Shown: piece after piece, positions 23,081 through 31,570 of the stretch
How positions within the stretch are numbered: the first letter of the stretch is position 1
Layout: every line of letters starts with the position of its first letter
Origin: Flavobacteriales bacterium
GTDB taxonomy: Bacteria > Bacteroidota > Bacteroidia > Flavobacteriales_D > Sanyastnellaceae
DNA length: 64,000 nucleotides
Assembly: GCA_018402085.1 (NCBI GenBank)
Contig: JAGYJM010000002.1
Coordinates: 992,001-1,056,000, forward strand
Reading direction: 5' to 3'
Program-made: the position numbers and the translations under genes
Notes under the pieces: model-generated
What the model saw: the letters and a program-made list of their open reading frames with translations, nothing else
Databases searched by the model: none
What the model was told of the DNA's origin: nothing

Positions 23081-26000
23081 CGGATGAGTGTGATGTTACC
23101 TTTTTCAAAATAGGTATCACCTCCTTCGCAGAACGCTTCGAGGTAGTACACGAAAACCGCAGGGTCGGCCGGGCGACCCTTGTAAGTACCATCCCAACCA
23201 ACAACTAAGCTGTTGGTCTCAAATACTTTTTCACCCCAACGATTGTATATGACAAAGTTCAGATCGGTGATATTGTTTCCTCTCACATAGAGCTTGTCAT
23301 TGTTATCATTGCCGTCAGGAGTAAAGGCATTTGGTACGTAAATACTCGGCGGGCCGCAGACAAAATCGAATACCCGCACCTGAACAGAATCTGTGTACAG
23401 GCATTCTCCGTCAGCAACGGTGAGGTAGAAAGTGGTTGTTTGCTGCGGATTTGCCTCGGTTTCGGCGAGGTTGGGATCTTCTACAGAATCGTCAGGAAAC
23501 CAAGTGTAATCATAGCCCTCCGGTGTAGCGGTCAAGGTAGTGAAATCACCTGCGGTGATGATGTCAGGATCGGCGCTTGCGGTGACCGATGCAGGGTCAA
23601 TTCCGCTGGCTGAAACAAAAATGCTGCCTTCAATGACGCAGTCTTCTCCGTCAGAAGCAATCAGGCTGATTTCAACGTCTTCAGTGACAATAGCTTGAAT
23701 AGAGGGGGTACCTTGTCCATTGATGATCAGATCTGTTGGAGACCACACAAGGTCAAAATTTGGCAGGTTATTCTGCAGGGTCACCGTAACCGTATCTCCT
23801 GCGCATACTACAAGGTCTTCTCCAAGATCGAGCGCACCAAGTGAAAAGCTGACGGAGATAACTTCTATAAGAGTGCATCCATTGGCTGCCGCTTGCACGT
23901 AGTAGTTACCTTCTTCTTCAATAAGTACCTGTACACTCGTAGCGTCATCACCTGAAGCAATCACATTGGTAAAGTCAGGGTCGTCAGACCAGGTGAATTC
24001 TGCGGCATCATTTTCAGAGGATGCCTGCAGGGTAACGGTTTCTCCAGGACCACAAAGAACGATGTCATCAGAAGCTGTGAGACTGAGGTTGGTGACTTCA
24101 ATCGTCTGAATAAGAGTGTCAACGCAAGCACCGCCTTCAATAAGCAGGGTATAGGTGGTGTTCTCTTCAGGCGAAACTGAAACTATCGGGTTCTGGTTGT
24201 CAGGGGCAGATAGCGGCGGTAACCACTCGTAGGTGAAGCCAGGCACGATCTGCTCGGGGCCGATTTCGATGCTGTCACCAGCGCACAATTCTGCCAAAGC
24301 TGCCGTTTGAGTTACCGGAATCTGAACGTCAATAGTGCGGAAGAGGGTATCAGTGAAATTACAGGTTTCAGGATTGTTGGCTACAAGCATTATCTCGTAT
24401 GTGCCGGGCGCATCATAGGTGTGCACCGGATTTGTAAGGCTAGTGGTAGTGCCGTCGCCAAAATCCCAGAAGAAATCCTGAGAAGTGGTACTGTTGTTCT
24501 GGAACTGAATCGGACTGTTAATGCAGGCTTCTGGTTCAGCGAAGAAGTCAGCAACCGTAATGGGCAGCTGAAAGTCAAACTTGAAAACACCGTTGTTACA
24601 ACTGCTGTTGTTGACCGGTCCAACAGCGTCAGCAGGGAAGATCGGAAAGTCGTCGTTTCCTCCACAGCCGGCGCAGACTGACTGGTAGATCTGCCCTTTT
24701 CGGTTGAACCTACTGGTACCGCCATCAACATGTTCACTGCTTTGGTTCCCCCCGAAGAACGATCCAAAAACAATGTCGCTGGCATCGTCTTCAATCACCA
24801 GCAAATAGAAATCAGAGCCATCTGTACTAGACTGGTAAGCATCAGGAGTGGTGTCCATACCCGTCGTGAATCCTGTGTCAAAACTTGCATTGGTATTGCC
24901 ACCCCAGCCCGAGAGATAAATCTTACCACAAACATCTACAAGAAAGGCGGTAGGAGAGAGGTTGCAGGTGCCGTCACCGGTACCGAACCGGGTTGACCAT
25001 GCCACACCTGAGAGGCCGCCAGTGAACTTGGTAATGAGCATTCCGCTGTTCGGGGAGGCGTAGTCGGCATTGAGAATAAACTCATTGCTTCCGGCGAGAG
25101 TTTGTCCATAAGCATGTGCAACATCCGCATCGTCTACATCTACGAAATAAAACTGATCGTAATCGTTTGAGCCGAAATAGGTACCCTCCAGTATGGTGCT
25201 GCCGTTTGCGGTCAGCCTTGCCAGGAAACCGTCAGCGTCGCCGCCACCGAATGCTTGCTGAAAGCCATCATTCCCCAGTGGCATGCCGCCGGCATTCGTG
25301 CCGCCGCAGATGTAAATATCGTCATCTGACCGCACTGCAAGACTGTAAACTCCCTGGTCACCGGGAGCGCCGAAGTAAGTGCTGTAGATCAGTCCGTCAA
25401 GGTCTGGTGTCAGCTTCGTGATCACACCGTCTAATCCACCGGCAATTGCCGGCTGCAGCGCGTTTTCTGTAGGGTAGTCATTGCTGAAGGTACAGCTCGC
25501 GATATAAATATTGTCTTCATCGTCGATTTCAACTTCGCCCCTGAACTCATCAGCATAGTTGAAGCGCAGGTCAGCGACACTGTTGACACCGTCATTGGCT
25601 GAACCTCCCAGAAAGGTTGATGCGGCCAGTGCGCCGCCGTCGGCGGTGAATTTGGTAACAATCAGGTCTGCCCCGTTGACATACTCAACCCCTACACCGG
25701 AAGGCGCCACATTACTTCCTCCGGAAAAAGATGCGGAGAATGCCCCGGCTGTAACCGGAAAGTCAGGTGAACTTGTGGTACCCATGACGATCAACTCTCC
25801 GGCTGAGTTAACGATTAAGGAGTGTGGAAGCTCATCGTTGCTGCCACCGAGATAGGTCGAGTAGACGCGATCTGTGCCGTCAAGGGTGTATTTAGTCAGG
25901 GTGATGTCAGTACCTACAAGGCCGCCCTGGCCATCTCCGCCGGCCCATTCCTGCTGGTAGGCCCCTACTGAAGTCGGGTAACCGTCTCCGAAGGAGATGC

Positions 26001-26817
26001 TACCGGCATAAAGAAAACCTTCGTCGTCATAGGTGGCCGTAAAGCCGAAGTTGTTGGCAGTGCTTCCTGAATAGGTAGAGAAGAGCAATACCGGGTCAAT
26101 GGTCAATGCGTATGCAGGGTCATATCCGTCAGGAAAAAAGAATTGCACGCTGTTTCCGTTCAGGAAATACTGACATTCTACCCGCTCTCTGCTACCGTTG
26201 ATGTTTTGCCATGCAATAGGCGCCTGCTCAGTGACTTCGCCTACACTGGTGTATACCACAAGCCTCCCGTTGCGTAGTTTGAGTGAATCTGCACCTTCAT
26301 AGTGAAGTTGAATTACCGAGGCATCTGCACCAGCTTCTACCAACAGGTCATACTTCAATGCATGGTCGCTGAAATAGACATCCATGTCTACGCCGGGATA
26401 AAGCTCGTTATAGCTCACTTTTTGCCACTCCTGAACCGATGATCGCCATTTTTCGGGGGCATTGCCGAGGTAGAAGTTGTGACGAAGCGGTTCAGGTTCT
26501 TCAAAATGTACTTCAGCATTCTCCGAAGCGCCCGTAAAGTGGGTTCGAAAGACATGTCCGCGAAGGCGGGTCGCTCCTGCTACCGGTGCTTCATCGGTGC
26601 CGTGCATCGCTACAATCGGCGAAAGGTCGGTCATGTGGTAGGTGAAGCGGTTTTTTTCCAGCCAGAAATGGCTGGATGCTACAGTTGTTCGCCCAACCAC
26701 ATGGTCAGGCCACTGTCCGGCATTCTCAATGATGCCTGCAGTTTTCTGCGCACTTGCCGGTACACACGCAATGGCGTACAGGCTAATGAGCATTCCTATG
26801 GATTTAATTCGATGCAC
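23077..26817 (-). CDS. T9SS type B cargo with SBBP propeller and PKD domains
   Basis: 1246-residue exported surface protein. Signal peptide MLISLYAIACVPASA follows a short N-region. The domains run as follows: an N-terminal domain found in Bacteroidota SBBP proteins (GIIENAGQWPDHVVGR), SBBP-type beta-propeller repeats (about 240-720), a PKD domain (about 775-850; FFWDFGDGTTTSLTNPVHTY), and several Ig-like segments. The C-terminal gliding-motility-associated domain (about 1165-1246; YVPNAFTPDGNDNNDKLYV, FVIYNRWGEKVFETN) is the type B sorting signal. The start is GTG 26817, or ATG 26793 for a minimal signal peptide. TAAATTGC four bases before GTG is a possible -7 variant. It is coupled to the downstream PorP gene. 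Confidence 0.93.
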   Translation of the reverse strand: MHRIKSIGMLISLYAIACVPASAQKTAGIIENAGQWPDHVVGRTTVASSHFWLEKNRFTYHMTDLSPIVAMHGTDEAPVAGATRLRGHVFRTHFTGASENAEVHFEEPEPLRHNFYLGNAPEKWRSSVQEWQKVSYNELYPGVDMDVYFSDHALKYDLLVEAGADASVIQLHYEGADSLKLRNGRLVVYTSVGEVTEQAPIAWQNINGSRERVECQYFLNGNSVQFFFPDGYDPAYALTIDPVLLFSTYSGSTANNFGFTATYDDEGFLYAGSISFGDGYPTSVGAYQQEWAGGDGQGGLVGTDITLTKYTLDGTDRVYSTYLGGSNDELPHSLIVNSAGELIVMGTTSSPDFPVTAGAFSASFSGGSNVAPSGVGVEYVNGADLIVTKFTADGGALAASTFLGGSANDGVNSVADLRFNYADEFRGEVEIDDEDNIYIASCTFSNDYPTENALQPAIAGGLDGVITKLTPDLDGLIYSTYFGAPGDQGVYSLAVRSDDDIYICGGTNAGGMPLGNDGFQQAFGGGDADGFLARLTANGSTILEGTYFGSNDYDQFYFVDVDDADVAHAYGQTLAGSNEFILNADYASPNSGMLITKFTGGLSGVAWSTRFGTGDGTCNLSPTAFLVDVCGKIYLSGWGGNTNASFDTGFTTGMDTTPDAYQSSTDGSDFYLLVIEDDASDIVFGSFFGGNQSSEHVDGGTSRFNRKGQIYQSVCAGCGGNDDFPIFPADAVGPVNNSSCNNGVFKFDFQLPITVADFFAEPEACINSPIQFQNNSTTSQDFFWDFGDGTTTSLTNPVHTYDAPGTYEIMLVANNPETCNFTDTLFRTIDVQIPVTQTAALAELCAGDSIEIGPEQIVPGFTYEWLPPLSAPDNQNPIVSVSPEENTTYTLLIEGGACVDTLIQTIEVTNLSLTASDDIVLCGPGETVTLQASSENDAAEFTWSDDPDFTNVIASGDDATSVQVLIEEEGNYYVQAAANGCTLIEVISVSFSLGALDLGEDLVVCAGDTVTVTLQNNLPNFDLVWSPTDLIINGQGTPSIQAIVTEDVEISLIASDGEDCVIEGSIFVSASGIDPASVTASADPDIITAGDFTTLTATPEGYDYTWFPDDSVEDPNLAETEANPQQTTTFYLTVADGECLYTDSVQVRVFDFVCGPPSIYVPNAFTPDGNDNNDKLYVRGNNITDLNFVIYNRWGEKVFETNSLVVGWDGTYKGRPADPAVFVYYLEAFCEGGDTYFEKGNITLIR

Positions 26818-27291
26818 CTCCGCAATTTACGAATCGGAACCAAACTGCATAACAGCGTTTTCTGTTGCATTATGGTACGGTTAAATCCTGCACCCTTTCG
26901 TGACAAACGGTACCCTTCTTTGGCTTTTGGTTGAGGCTTCGGGAGGTATGATTCTTTTCGATTGCCGCATAATCCCAAAACTGGAGCGTGGCTTCTGCAG
27001 CGTATCGTTTGAGACGATTTTCATGGTTTTTCGGTACACCGGCACCGCTGTGGTACTTCACTGAACTTGTTCGCATCCGGCGTTTTATCGCCGTAAATCA
27101 ACAACGGTTCAGAATGTGAATGCGCACGGCAGCTTAAGCACCCCATCAGACTGCAGGGCCACACCTTCAAACATAAGAAGCAAGACTTATACCTCTGCGT
27201 GAAAGAAGTGTGTGTAACCCTTTGGTTCAAAAGAACGTATTTGAGAATTACTTGCATTGATTACTTCTTAAACGCATTAAAATTTCAGGCT
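26818..27291. other. 474-base gap; one hairpin copy, otherwise no supported gene
   Basis: Short open frames occur on both strands (for example one ending near 26870 on the minus strand with KNHENRLKRYAAEATLQFWD). None has a convincing start, family or signal, and they do not resemble an intact transposase. The only clear structure is a copy of the dispersed hairpin at 27069-27093. Confidence 0.5.
27069..27093 (-). repeat. Dispersed hairpin element, copy 6 (intergenic)
   Basis: Minus strand: stem CGGCG / CGCCG, loop ATAAAA, tail GATGCGAAC. One of the intergenic copies, so it is not explained by protein conservation. Confidence 0.75.
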
Positions 27292-27384
27292 ATGTACAAA
27301 CGTAGTTCACTTCCTTTAGCTGCCCGAAGATTGATATTGACCGCACTTACGGCGTTGAGTATCTTCCTCTTTCTGGCCGGTTGA
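27292..27384 (+). CDS. Possible 30-residue membrane peptide
   Basis: MYKRSSLPLAARRLILTALT followed by ALSIFLFLAG and a stop: a basic head and a single hydrophobic helix, as in small membrane proteins. No relatives can be named. It lies 103 bases before the 57-aa lipoprotein gene in the same direction. It could equally be chance; the positive-inside layout is the only support. Confidence 0.3.
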   Translation: MYKRSSLPLAARRLILTALTALSIFLFLAG

Positions 27385-27487
27385 CCCAGGTTTTTTACAA
27401 TATCTGCCGTATATTGTCGTTCCCTTTTGAAACCAAAATCAACGACAAGCGTATCAGGATACAAAACCTGATCTGACTAAATCGCAA

Positions 27488-27661
27488 ATGATGAATCCTG
27501 TAGAAGAACTGTACCACACCGTCCTGCAAAAATTGATCATCCTGACATTAGGGTTGATGACTGTAGGGGTATTATTGAGTTCGTGCACCGCACCAAATAA
27601 AGCATGCTCTGCATACAATGAGATCGAGCTCAACGAAGAAATTCCGGAACCCCAGAATTGA
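27488..27661 (+). CDS. 57-residue lipoprotein
   Basis: Starts MMNPVEELYHTVLQKLIILT and continues LGLMTVGVLLSSCTAPNKAC, then an acidic tail ending in EIELNEEIPEPQN. The lipobox LLSSC gives a mature lipoprotein of only about 23 residues, with a second Cys. It has a strong intrinsic terminator 20 bases downstream and therefore looks like a true independent transcript. Its small size means many gene finders would miss it. ATG 27491 is an alternative start. Function unknown. Confidence 0.65.
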   Translation: MMNPVEELYHTVLQKLIILTLGLMTVGVLLSSCTAPNKACSAYNEIELNEEIPEPQN

Positions 27662-27681
27662 CGGGGCTCCAATAAACTTAC

Positions 27682-27712
27682 AAGGCACTCTGCGCAACAG
27701 GGTGCCTTTTTT
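27682..27712 (+). terminator. Intrinsic terminator of the 57-aa lipoprotein gene
   Basis: AAGGCACTCTG / CAGGGTGCCTTTTTT: an 8-bp stem with one bulge and a T run of six, between the lipoprotein stop and the M20 start. Confidence 0.85.
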
Positions 27713-27757
27713 ATTGCCTTCGCAGGCGCCTTCATTACCTTGCACAAAAGCACTCCA

Positions 27758-28927
27758 ATGGACGACCTCATTGCCCTTCGTCGGCATCTTCATGCTCATC
27801 CTGAACTATCAAATGAAGAACACGAAACAGCGAACGAACTCCGCATGCGTTTGCAAGCGCTCCCGCATCCTCCTGAGCTGATTTCACTGGGAGGCACGGG
27901 CTTTGCAGCGGTGTTTCGGTCGTCAGAATCTCCAAAATCTGATCAGGTTGATGCGCTAAGGGCCGGTGCGAAGAAAATCTTACTGCGCTGTGAACTTGAC
28001 GCATTGCCCATTGCAGAGGTCAATTCTATCAGTTATGCTTCTGTGAGGGATGCGGTGAGCCATAAGTGCGGACATGATGGGCACATGACGATTCTGTTCG
28101 GTGTAGCATGCTGGCTTTCAAGTCATTTGCCGCTAGAAGGTGAAGCGATTCTTCTCTTTCAGTCAGCCGAAGAGACCGGTGACGGTGCGAAAGAGGCGAT
28201 TGAACATCCGAATTTTAGCCTGATCAAGCCTGACAGCGTTTTTGCGCTGCACAACCTGCCCGGACGTCCGATGCACCATGTGTTTCTCCGCAACGGTACT
28301 ATCACACCCAGCGTCAAAAGTCTAATTCTCCGTTTCAAAGGAAAAACCAGCCATGCTGCAGAGCCTGAGAATGGATATAATCCCGCGCAGGCGATGGCGT
28401 TTGCCATTACCGAAGGCGAAAGGGTCACACTCAATGACCCAGCAAGCGATGATTTTTTTCTGGTGACACCGGTTTACCAGGAAATGGGCGACAAAGCCTA
28501 CGGAATATCAGCCGGCTACGGTGAGGTTCATCTGACCATCCGATCTTGGTCTGAACCACTGTTTAACGAAAAATGCGATGCATACCTTGAAGCTGTTCGG
28601 GCGAAATGCCACGATTTTAACCTCGAACTGGAAACGGAATGGTGCTATGAATTTCAGTCTAACGTGAATGACAACGATGCCACGGATGTGGTGAGGGAGG
28701 CCGCAAAAGCGGCCGGATGTAAAATGCATGAGCTCAAAGAACCTTTCAAGTTCGGAGAAGACTTTGGCATTTTCACGCAGGAGTTTCCGGGTACGATGTT
28801 CGGGTTGGGTTCAGGAGAGGATACACCTGCACTGCACAATCCGGATTATGATTTTCCGGATGAACTGATTGCGACGGGAATTGCTTTATTTACTGAAATC
28901 CTGAAAAACCAACTGACTTTTGTTTGA
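27758..28927 (+). CDS. M20 family amidohydrolase (N-acyl-amino-acid hydrolase)
   Basis: 389 residues starting MDDLIALRRHLHAHPELSNE, a hallmark of the M20D amidohydrolases (hippurate/IAA-amino acid hydrolase type). Metal ligands are seen in KCGHDGHM and QSAEETGDGA, and the dimerisation-domain His lies in GKTSHAAEPENGYNPAQ. No signal peptide, so it is a cytoplasmic, two-metal hydrolase of N-acylated amino acids or peptides. The ATG at 27758 is preferred over the upstream TTG. Its last 8 bases overlap the start of the alanine racemase gene, suggesting coupling. A dispersed hairpin copy (28699-28724) encodes EAAKAAGCKM. Confidence 0.9.
   Translation: MDDLIALRRHLHAHPELSNEEHETANELRMRLQALPHPPELISLGGTGFAAVFRSSESPKSDQVDALRAGAKKILLRCELDALPIAEVNSISYASVRDAVSHKCGHDGHMTILFGVACWLSSHLPLEGEAILLFQSAEETGDGAKEAIEHPNFSLIKPDSVFALHNLPGRPMHHVFLRNGTITPSVKSLILRFKGKTSHAAEPENGYNPAQAMAFAITEGERVTLNDPASDDFFLVTPVYQEMGDKAYGISAGYGEVHLTIRSWSEPLFNEKCDAYLEAVRAKCHDFNLELETEWCYEFQSNVNDNDATDVVREAAKAAGCKMHELKEPFKFGEDFGIFTQEFPGTMFGLGSGEDTPALHNPDYDFPDELIATGIALFTEILKNQLTFV
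28699..28724 (+). repeat. Dispersed hairpin element, copy 7 (sense in M20 gene)
   Basis: Stem GGCCGC / GCGGCC, loop AAAA, tail GGATGTAAAA. Read here as GGA TGT AAA, a third reading frame for the family. Confidence 0.7.
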
Positions 28928-30068
28928 CGACTCCTACATTGAGCTTTCGAAAGACGCCTTGAGCAACAATCTTCAATTTATACAGAGTTTGCTGCCTGAA
29001 GGGTGCAAGTTTTCTTCTGTGGTTAAGGGCAATGCATACGGACATGGCGTTGAGTTATTCGTGCCACTGGCAGAAGAGTGCGGGATAGATCATTTTGCTG
29101 TTTTCAGTGCAGATGAAGCCTGGGATGTTCACCAGATGAAAGAAGAGAGTTCAGACCTCATGGTTATGGGCATGATTGAAGGAGATGCGCTGGAATGGGC
29201 GGTGATGAACGGCGTGGAGGTCTGGATATTTGAGCCACATCGGCTGCACGAAGTGGTGCGCATCACAGGTAAATACAAGCGTACAGCGAGGATACACCTT
29301 GAGATTGAAACGGGTATGCACCGAAACGGACTCGAGGAGGAGGCATTTGACGAGGTGATAGATCTACTTTTAAAGAATGCTCGTTACATTGAGGTAGCCG
29401 GGTTTTGCACGCATTTTGCGGGAGCGGAATCGATCTCCAATCACTATCGTATTGAACAGCAGAAGCTGTCATATGACAGGGCATTACGGTATTTCACGGC
29501 TGCGGGCGTACAGGTAGAACGGCGCCACCAGGCATGCTCTGCAGGTGTGATTCGCTACCCTGAAACATGCTTAGACATGGCTCGTGTAGGGATTATGCAA
29601 TATGGCTTTTTTCCGAACCGCGAGATCCGCATACAGTATACAGCTTTGAACATGGATAACATGAACCCACTCAGTCGCATTATCAGCTGGAAGAGCAGCG
29701 TGATGGCCGTAAAACAAGTTGAAAGGGGAGAGTTTGTGGGGTATGGCAATTCATTTCAGGCAGGTGAAGCCATGGTGATCGCCACTGTTCCCGTAGGTTA
29801 CTGGCACGGTTACAGTCGGTCTATGAGTAACTTAGGCAAGGTGCTCATCCGCGGGCATCGGGCGCAGGTCACAGGTGTTGTAAACATGAACATGCTCAGT
29901 GTGGATGTGACGCATATTCAGAACATCCAAAAGGGAGATGAAGTGGTGCTCATCGGCAATCAGGATGAGGAAGAGATCACCGTAGGTTCCTTTTCAGACT
30001 ATTCTGATCAGGTCAACTATGAGCTACTTACCCGACTTCCGGGAAATATTCCACGTGTATTGGTCTAG
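28920..30068 (+). CDS. alr: Alanine racemase (PLP)
   Basis: 382 residues. The PLP lysine lies in SSVVKGNAYGHG near residue 37, and the substrate-side motif is IETGMHRNG. The C-terminal catalytic Tyr region (VGYGNSFQAGEAMVIATVPV) and YELLTRLPGNIPRV, the usual C-terminal signature, are present. It interconverts L- and D-alanine for peptidoglycan. It starts with TTG inside the last codons of the M20 gene; no in-frame ATG lies near. Many Bacteroidota have alr fused to a MurF domain; this one is free-standing. Its 3' end overlaps the convergent symporter gene by 45 bases. Confidence 0.93.
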   Translation: MFDDSYIELSKDALSNNLQFIQSLLPEGCKFSSVVKGNAYGHGVELFVPLAEECGIDHFAVFSADEAWDVHQMKEESSDLMVMGMIEGDALEWAVMNGVEVWIFEPHRLHEVVRITGKYKRTARIHLEIETGMHRNGLEEEAFDEVIDLLLKNARYIEVAGFCTHFAGAESISNHYRIEQQKLSYDRALRYFTAAGVQVERRHQACSAGVIRYPETCLDMARVGIMQYGFFPNREIRIQYTALNMDNMNPLSRIISWKSSVMAVKQVERGEFVGYGNSFQAGEAMVIATVPVGYWHGYSRSMSNLGKVLIRGHRAQVTGVVNMNMLSVDVTHIQNIQKGDEVVLIGNQDEEEITVGSFSDYSDQVNYELLTRLPGNIPRVLV

Positions 30069-31505
30069 ATTTCTTCCTTTCAGTGGGTCTGACGGTTGAC
30101 TATAGCTGATCAGAATAAAGAGTGTCAGGCTGAAGAGGATACCATAGAGGTTGGCATCCACCCCCCAGAGCTGGCCATGACCTGAGAGTGTCAACAGCAG
30201 TGTGGCAGAACCGCCGCCCAGCATGGCCCAGAAGGCTGCCTGTGGGGTGCTGCGCTTCCAATAAAGACCGCCAAGAATAGGCACGAACAATCCGCTCACC
30301 ATAAAGGCGTATGAGTAGAGCATCAGTTCGAGTACTTCTTCCATCATTGTAGCAATCAGAATTGCCACCGCTCCGATGGCAAGGGTAAGCCACTGCCCCA
30401 ATCGAATGACCGATTTCTCTTGGTGGTCTTTTCGAAGAATATCGGTGAGAATGTTTCCGGAGCAAGCCATTAGACAAGAGTCAGCAGTGCTCATGATGGC
30501 CGAGAAGTATGCTGACATCATGAGTCCCATGAGCCCGACCGGTAAGATCGTACGAAGCAGCGCCGGGAGCCCCATTTCACTGTCCATTTCTTCGCCGTTC
30601 GGGACGAAGCCGAGTGGTTCGAGGAGCCCTTGTTCATAACCGACTTTTGCGAAAAGGCCGAGCACCACTCCCATGAAGGCCATCACAGGCCATTCAAAGA
30701 GTCCGGCTGCAAACCATGCCCTCTTTGCTTCTTTTGGGCCCTTGCAGGCGTAAATACGCTGGTACAAGGTCATACCAACAAACCAAATAGGTATGATGGT
30801 GATGGCCCAGTTGAAGAACTGTTTCCAGCTCAGGTTGTTGAGGTGCATCATCTCGGGGTCTACCGTGTCACGGATTCCTTCGATACCCCCAACAGCTTTA
30901 TAGCCCATCGGAATCCCGATGAAGATCAGTCCGGCCATCAATATGATCCATTGCACCGTATCTGTATAAATGACGGCCTTGATGCCACCCATCACCGTAT
31001 ACACTACGGCAATGACACCCATTAGAATCAGTGCATAATCGAGTTTTAATCCTTGAAAACTAGCAGCAGCGAGTTTGGCACCTGCCAGAATCTGCGAACT
31101 GGTAAAACCGAGGTATCCAATGGCCGAAATGATTCCTGCCAGCAGAGCGGTGCGTTTGTCAAAGAAGTGACCGTAAAGTTGAGGGAGTGTAAGAAAGTTA
31201 TGCTTGCGTGCAAGGTCAGAAACTTTAGGGATCAGAAAAGCGGCTGCGAGCCACGCCCCTATAAGCCCGGTAAAAAGCATCCATGATCCTGAAATACCCA
31301 TGGTGAATCCAAGTCCGCCGAGACCTATAGAAAAGCCTCCTCCTACATCTGTTGCGACCACACTCAAGCCTACATGTAGCGATCCCATTGACCTGCCTCC
31401 AACGTAGTAGTCGTCAGCGTTGGCATTTTTGCGCATGAAGTAGTAGCCTACAGCAAGCATAGCGACCATGTAAAGCACGAAGATCGCTATGTCAATGTAG
31501 TGCAT
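30024..31505 (-). CDS. Sodium:solute symporter (SSS family), second of three
   Basis: 493 residues, 13 predicted helices. Family marks are DDYYVGGRSMGSLHVGLSVV, the VMGGIKAVIYTDTVQWIIL segment of the central repeat, and ACKGPKEAKRAWFAAGL. It would be an Na+-coupled importer of an unknown organic solute in the inner membrane. The sequence differs clearly from the two other SSS proteins in the window. The last 45 bases overlap the convergent alr gene, placing both C-termini on the same DNA. Confidence 0.9.
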   Translation of the reverse strand: MHYIDIAIFVLYMVAMLAVGYYFMRKNANADDYYVGGRSMGSLHVGLSVVATDVGGGFSIGLGGLGFTMGISGSWMLFTGLIGAWLAAAFLIPKVSDLARKHNFLTLPQLYGHFFDKRTALLAGIISAIGYLGFTSSQILAGAKLAAASFQGLKLDYALILMGVIAVVYTVMGGIKAVIYTDTVQWIILMAGLIFIGIPMGYKAVGGIEGIRDTVDPEMMHLNNLSWKQFFNWAITIIPIWFVGMTLYQRIYACKGPKEAKRAWFAAGLFEWPVMAFMGVVLGLFAKVGYEQGLLEPLGFVPNGEEMDSEMGLPALLRTILPVGLMGLMMSAYFSAIMSTADSCLMACSGNILTDILRKDHQEKSVIRLGQWLTLAIGAVAILIATMMEEVLELMLYSYAFMVSGLFVPILGGLYWKRSTPQAAFWAMLGGGSATLLLTLSGHGQLWGVDANLYGILFSLTLFILISYSQPSDPLKGRNLDQYTWNISRKSGK

Positions 31506-31570
31506 CTGGATAGCAGAAAGGTCTTTTGAGGTTTAACGCAAGTTAGCAGATGCTGAGAACCCTGCCAAAC

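Noticed and set aside
26870-27076. Minus-strand frame that might be a transposase remnant
   Set aside because: No catalytic motif, no inverted terminal repeats and no convincing start; only a charged short peptide.
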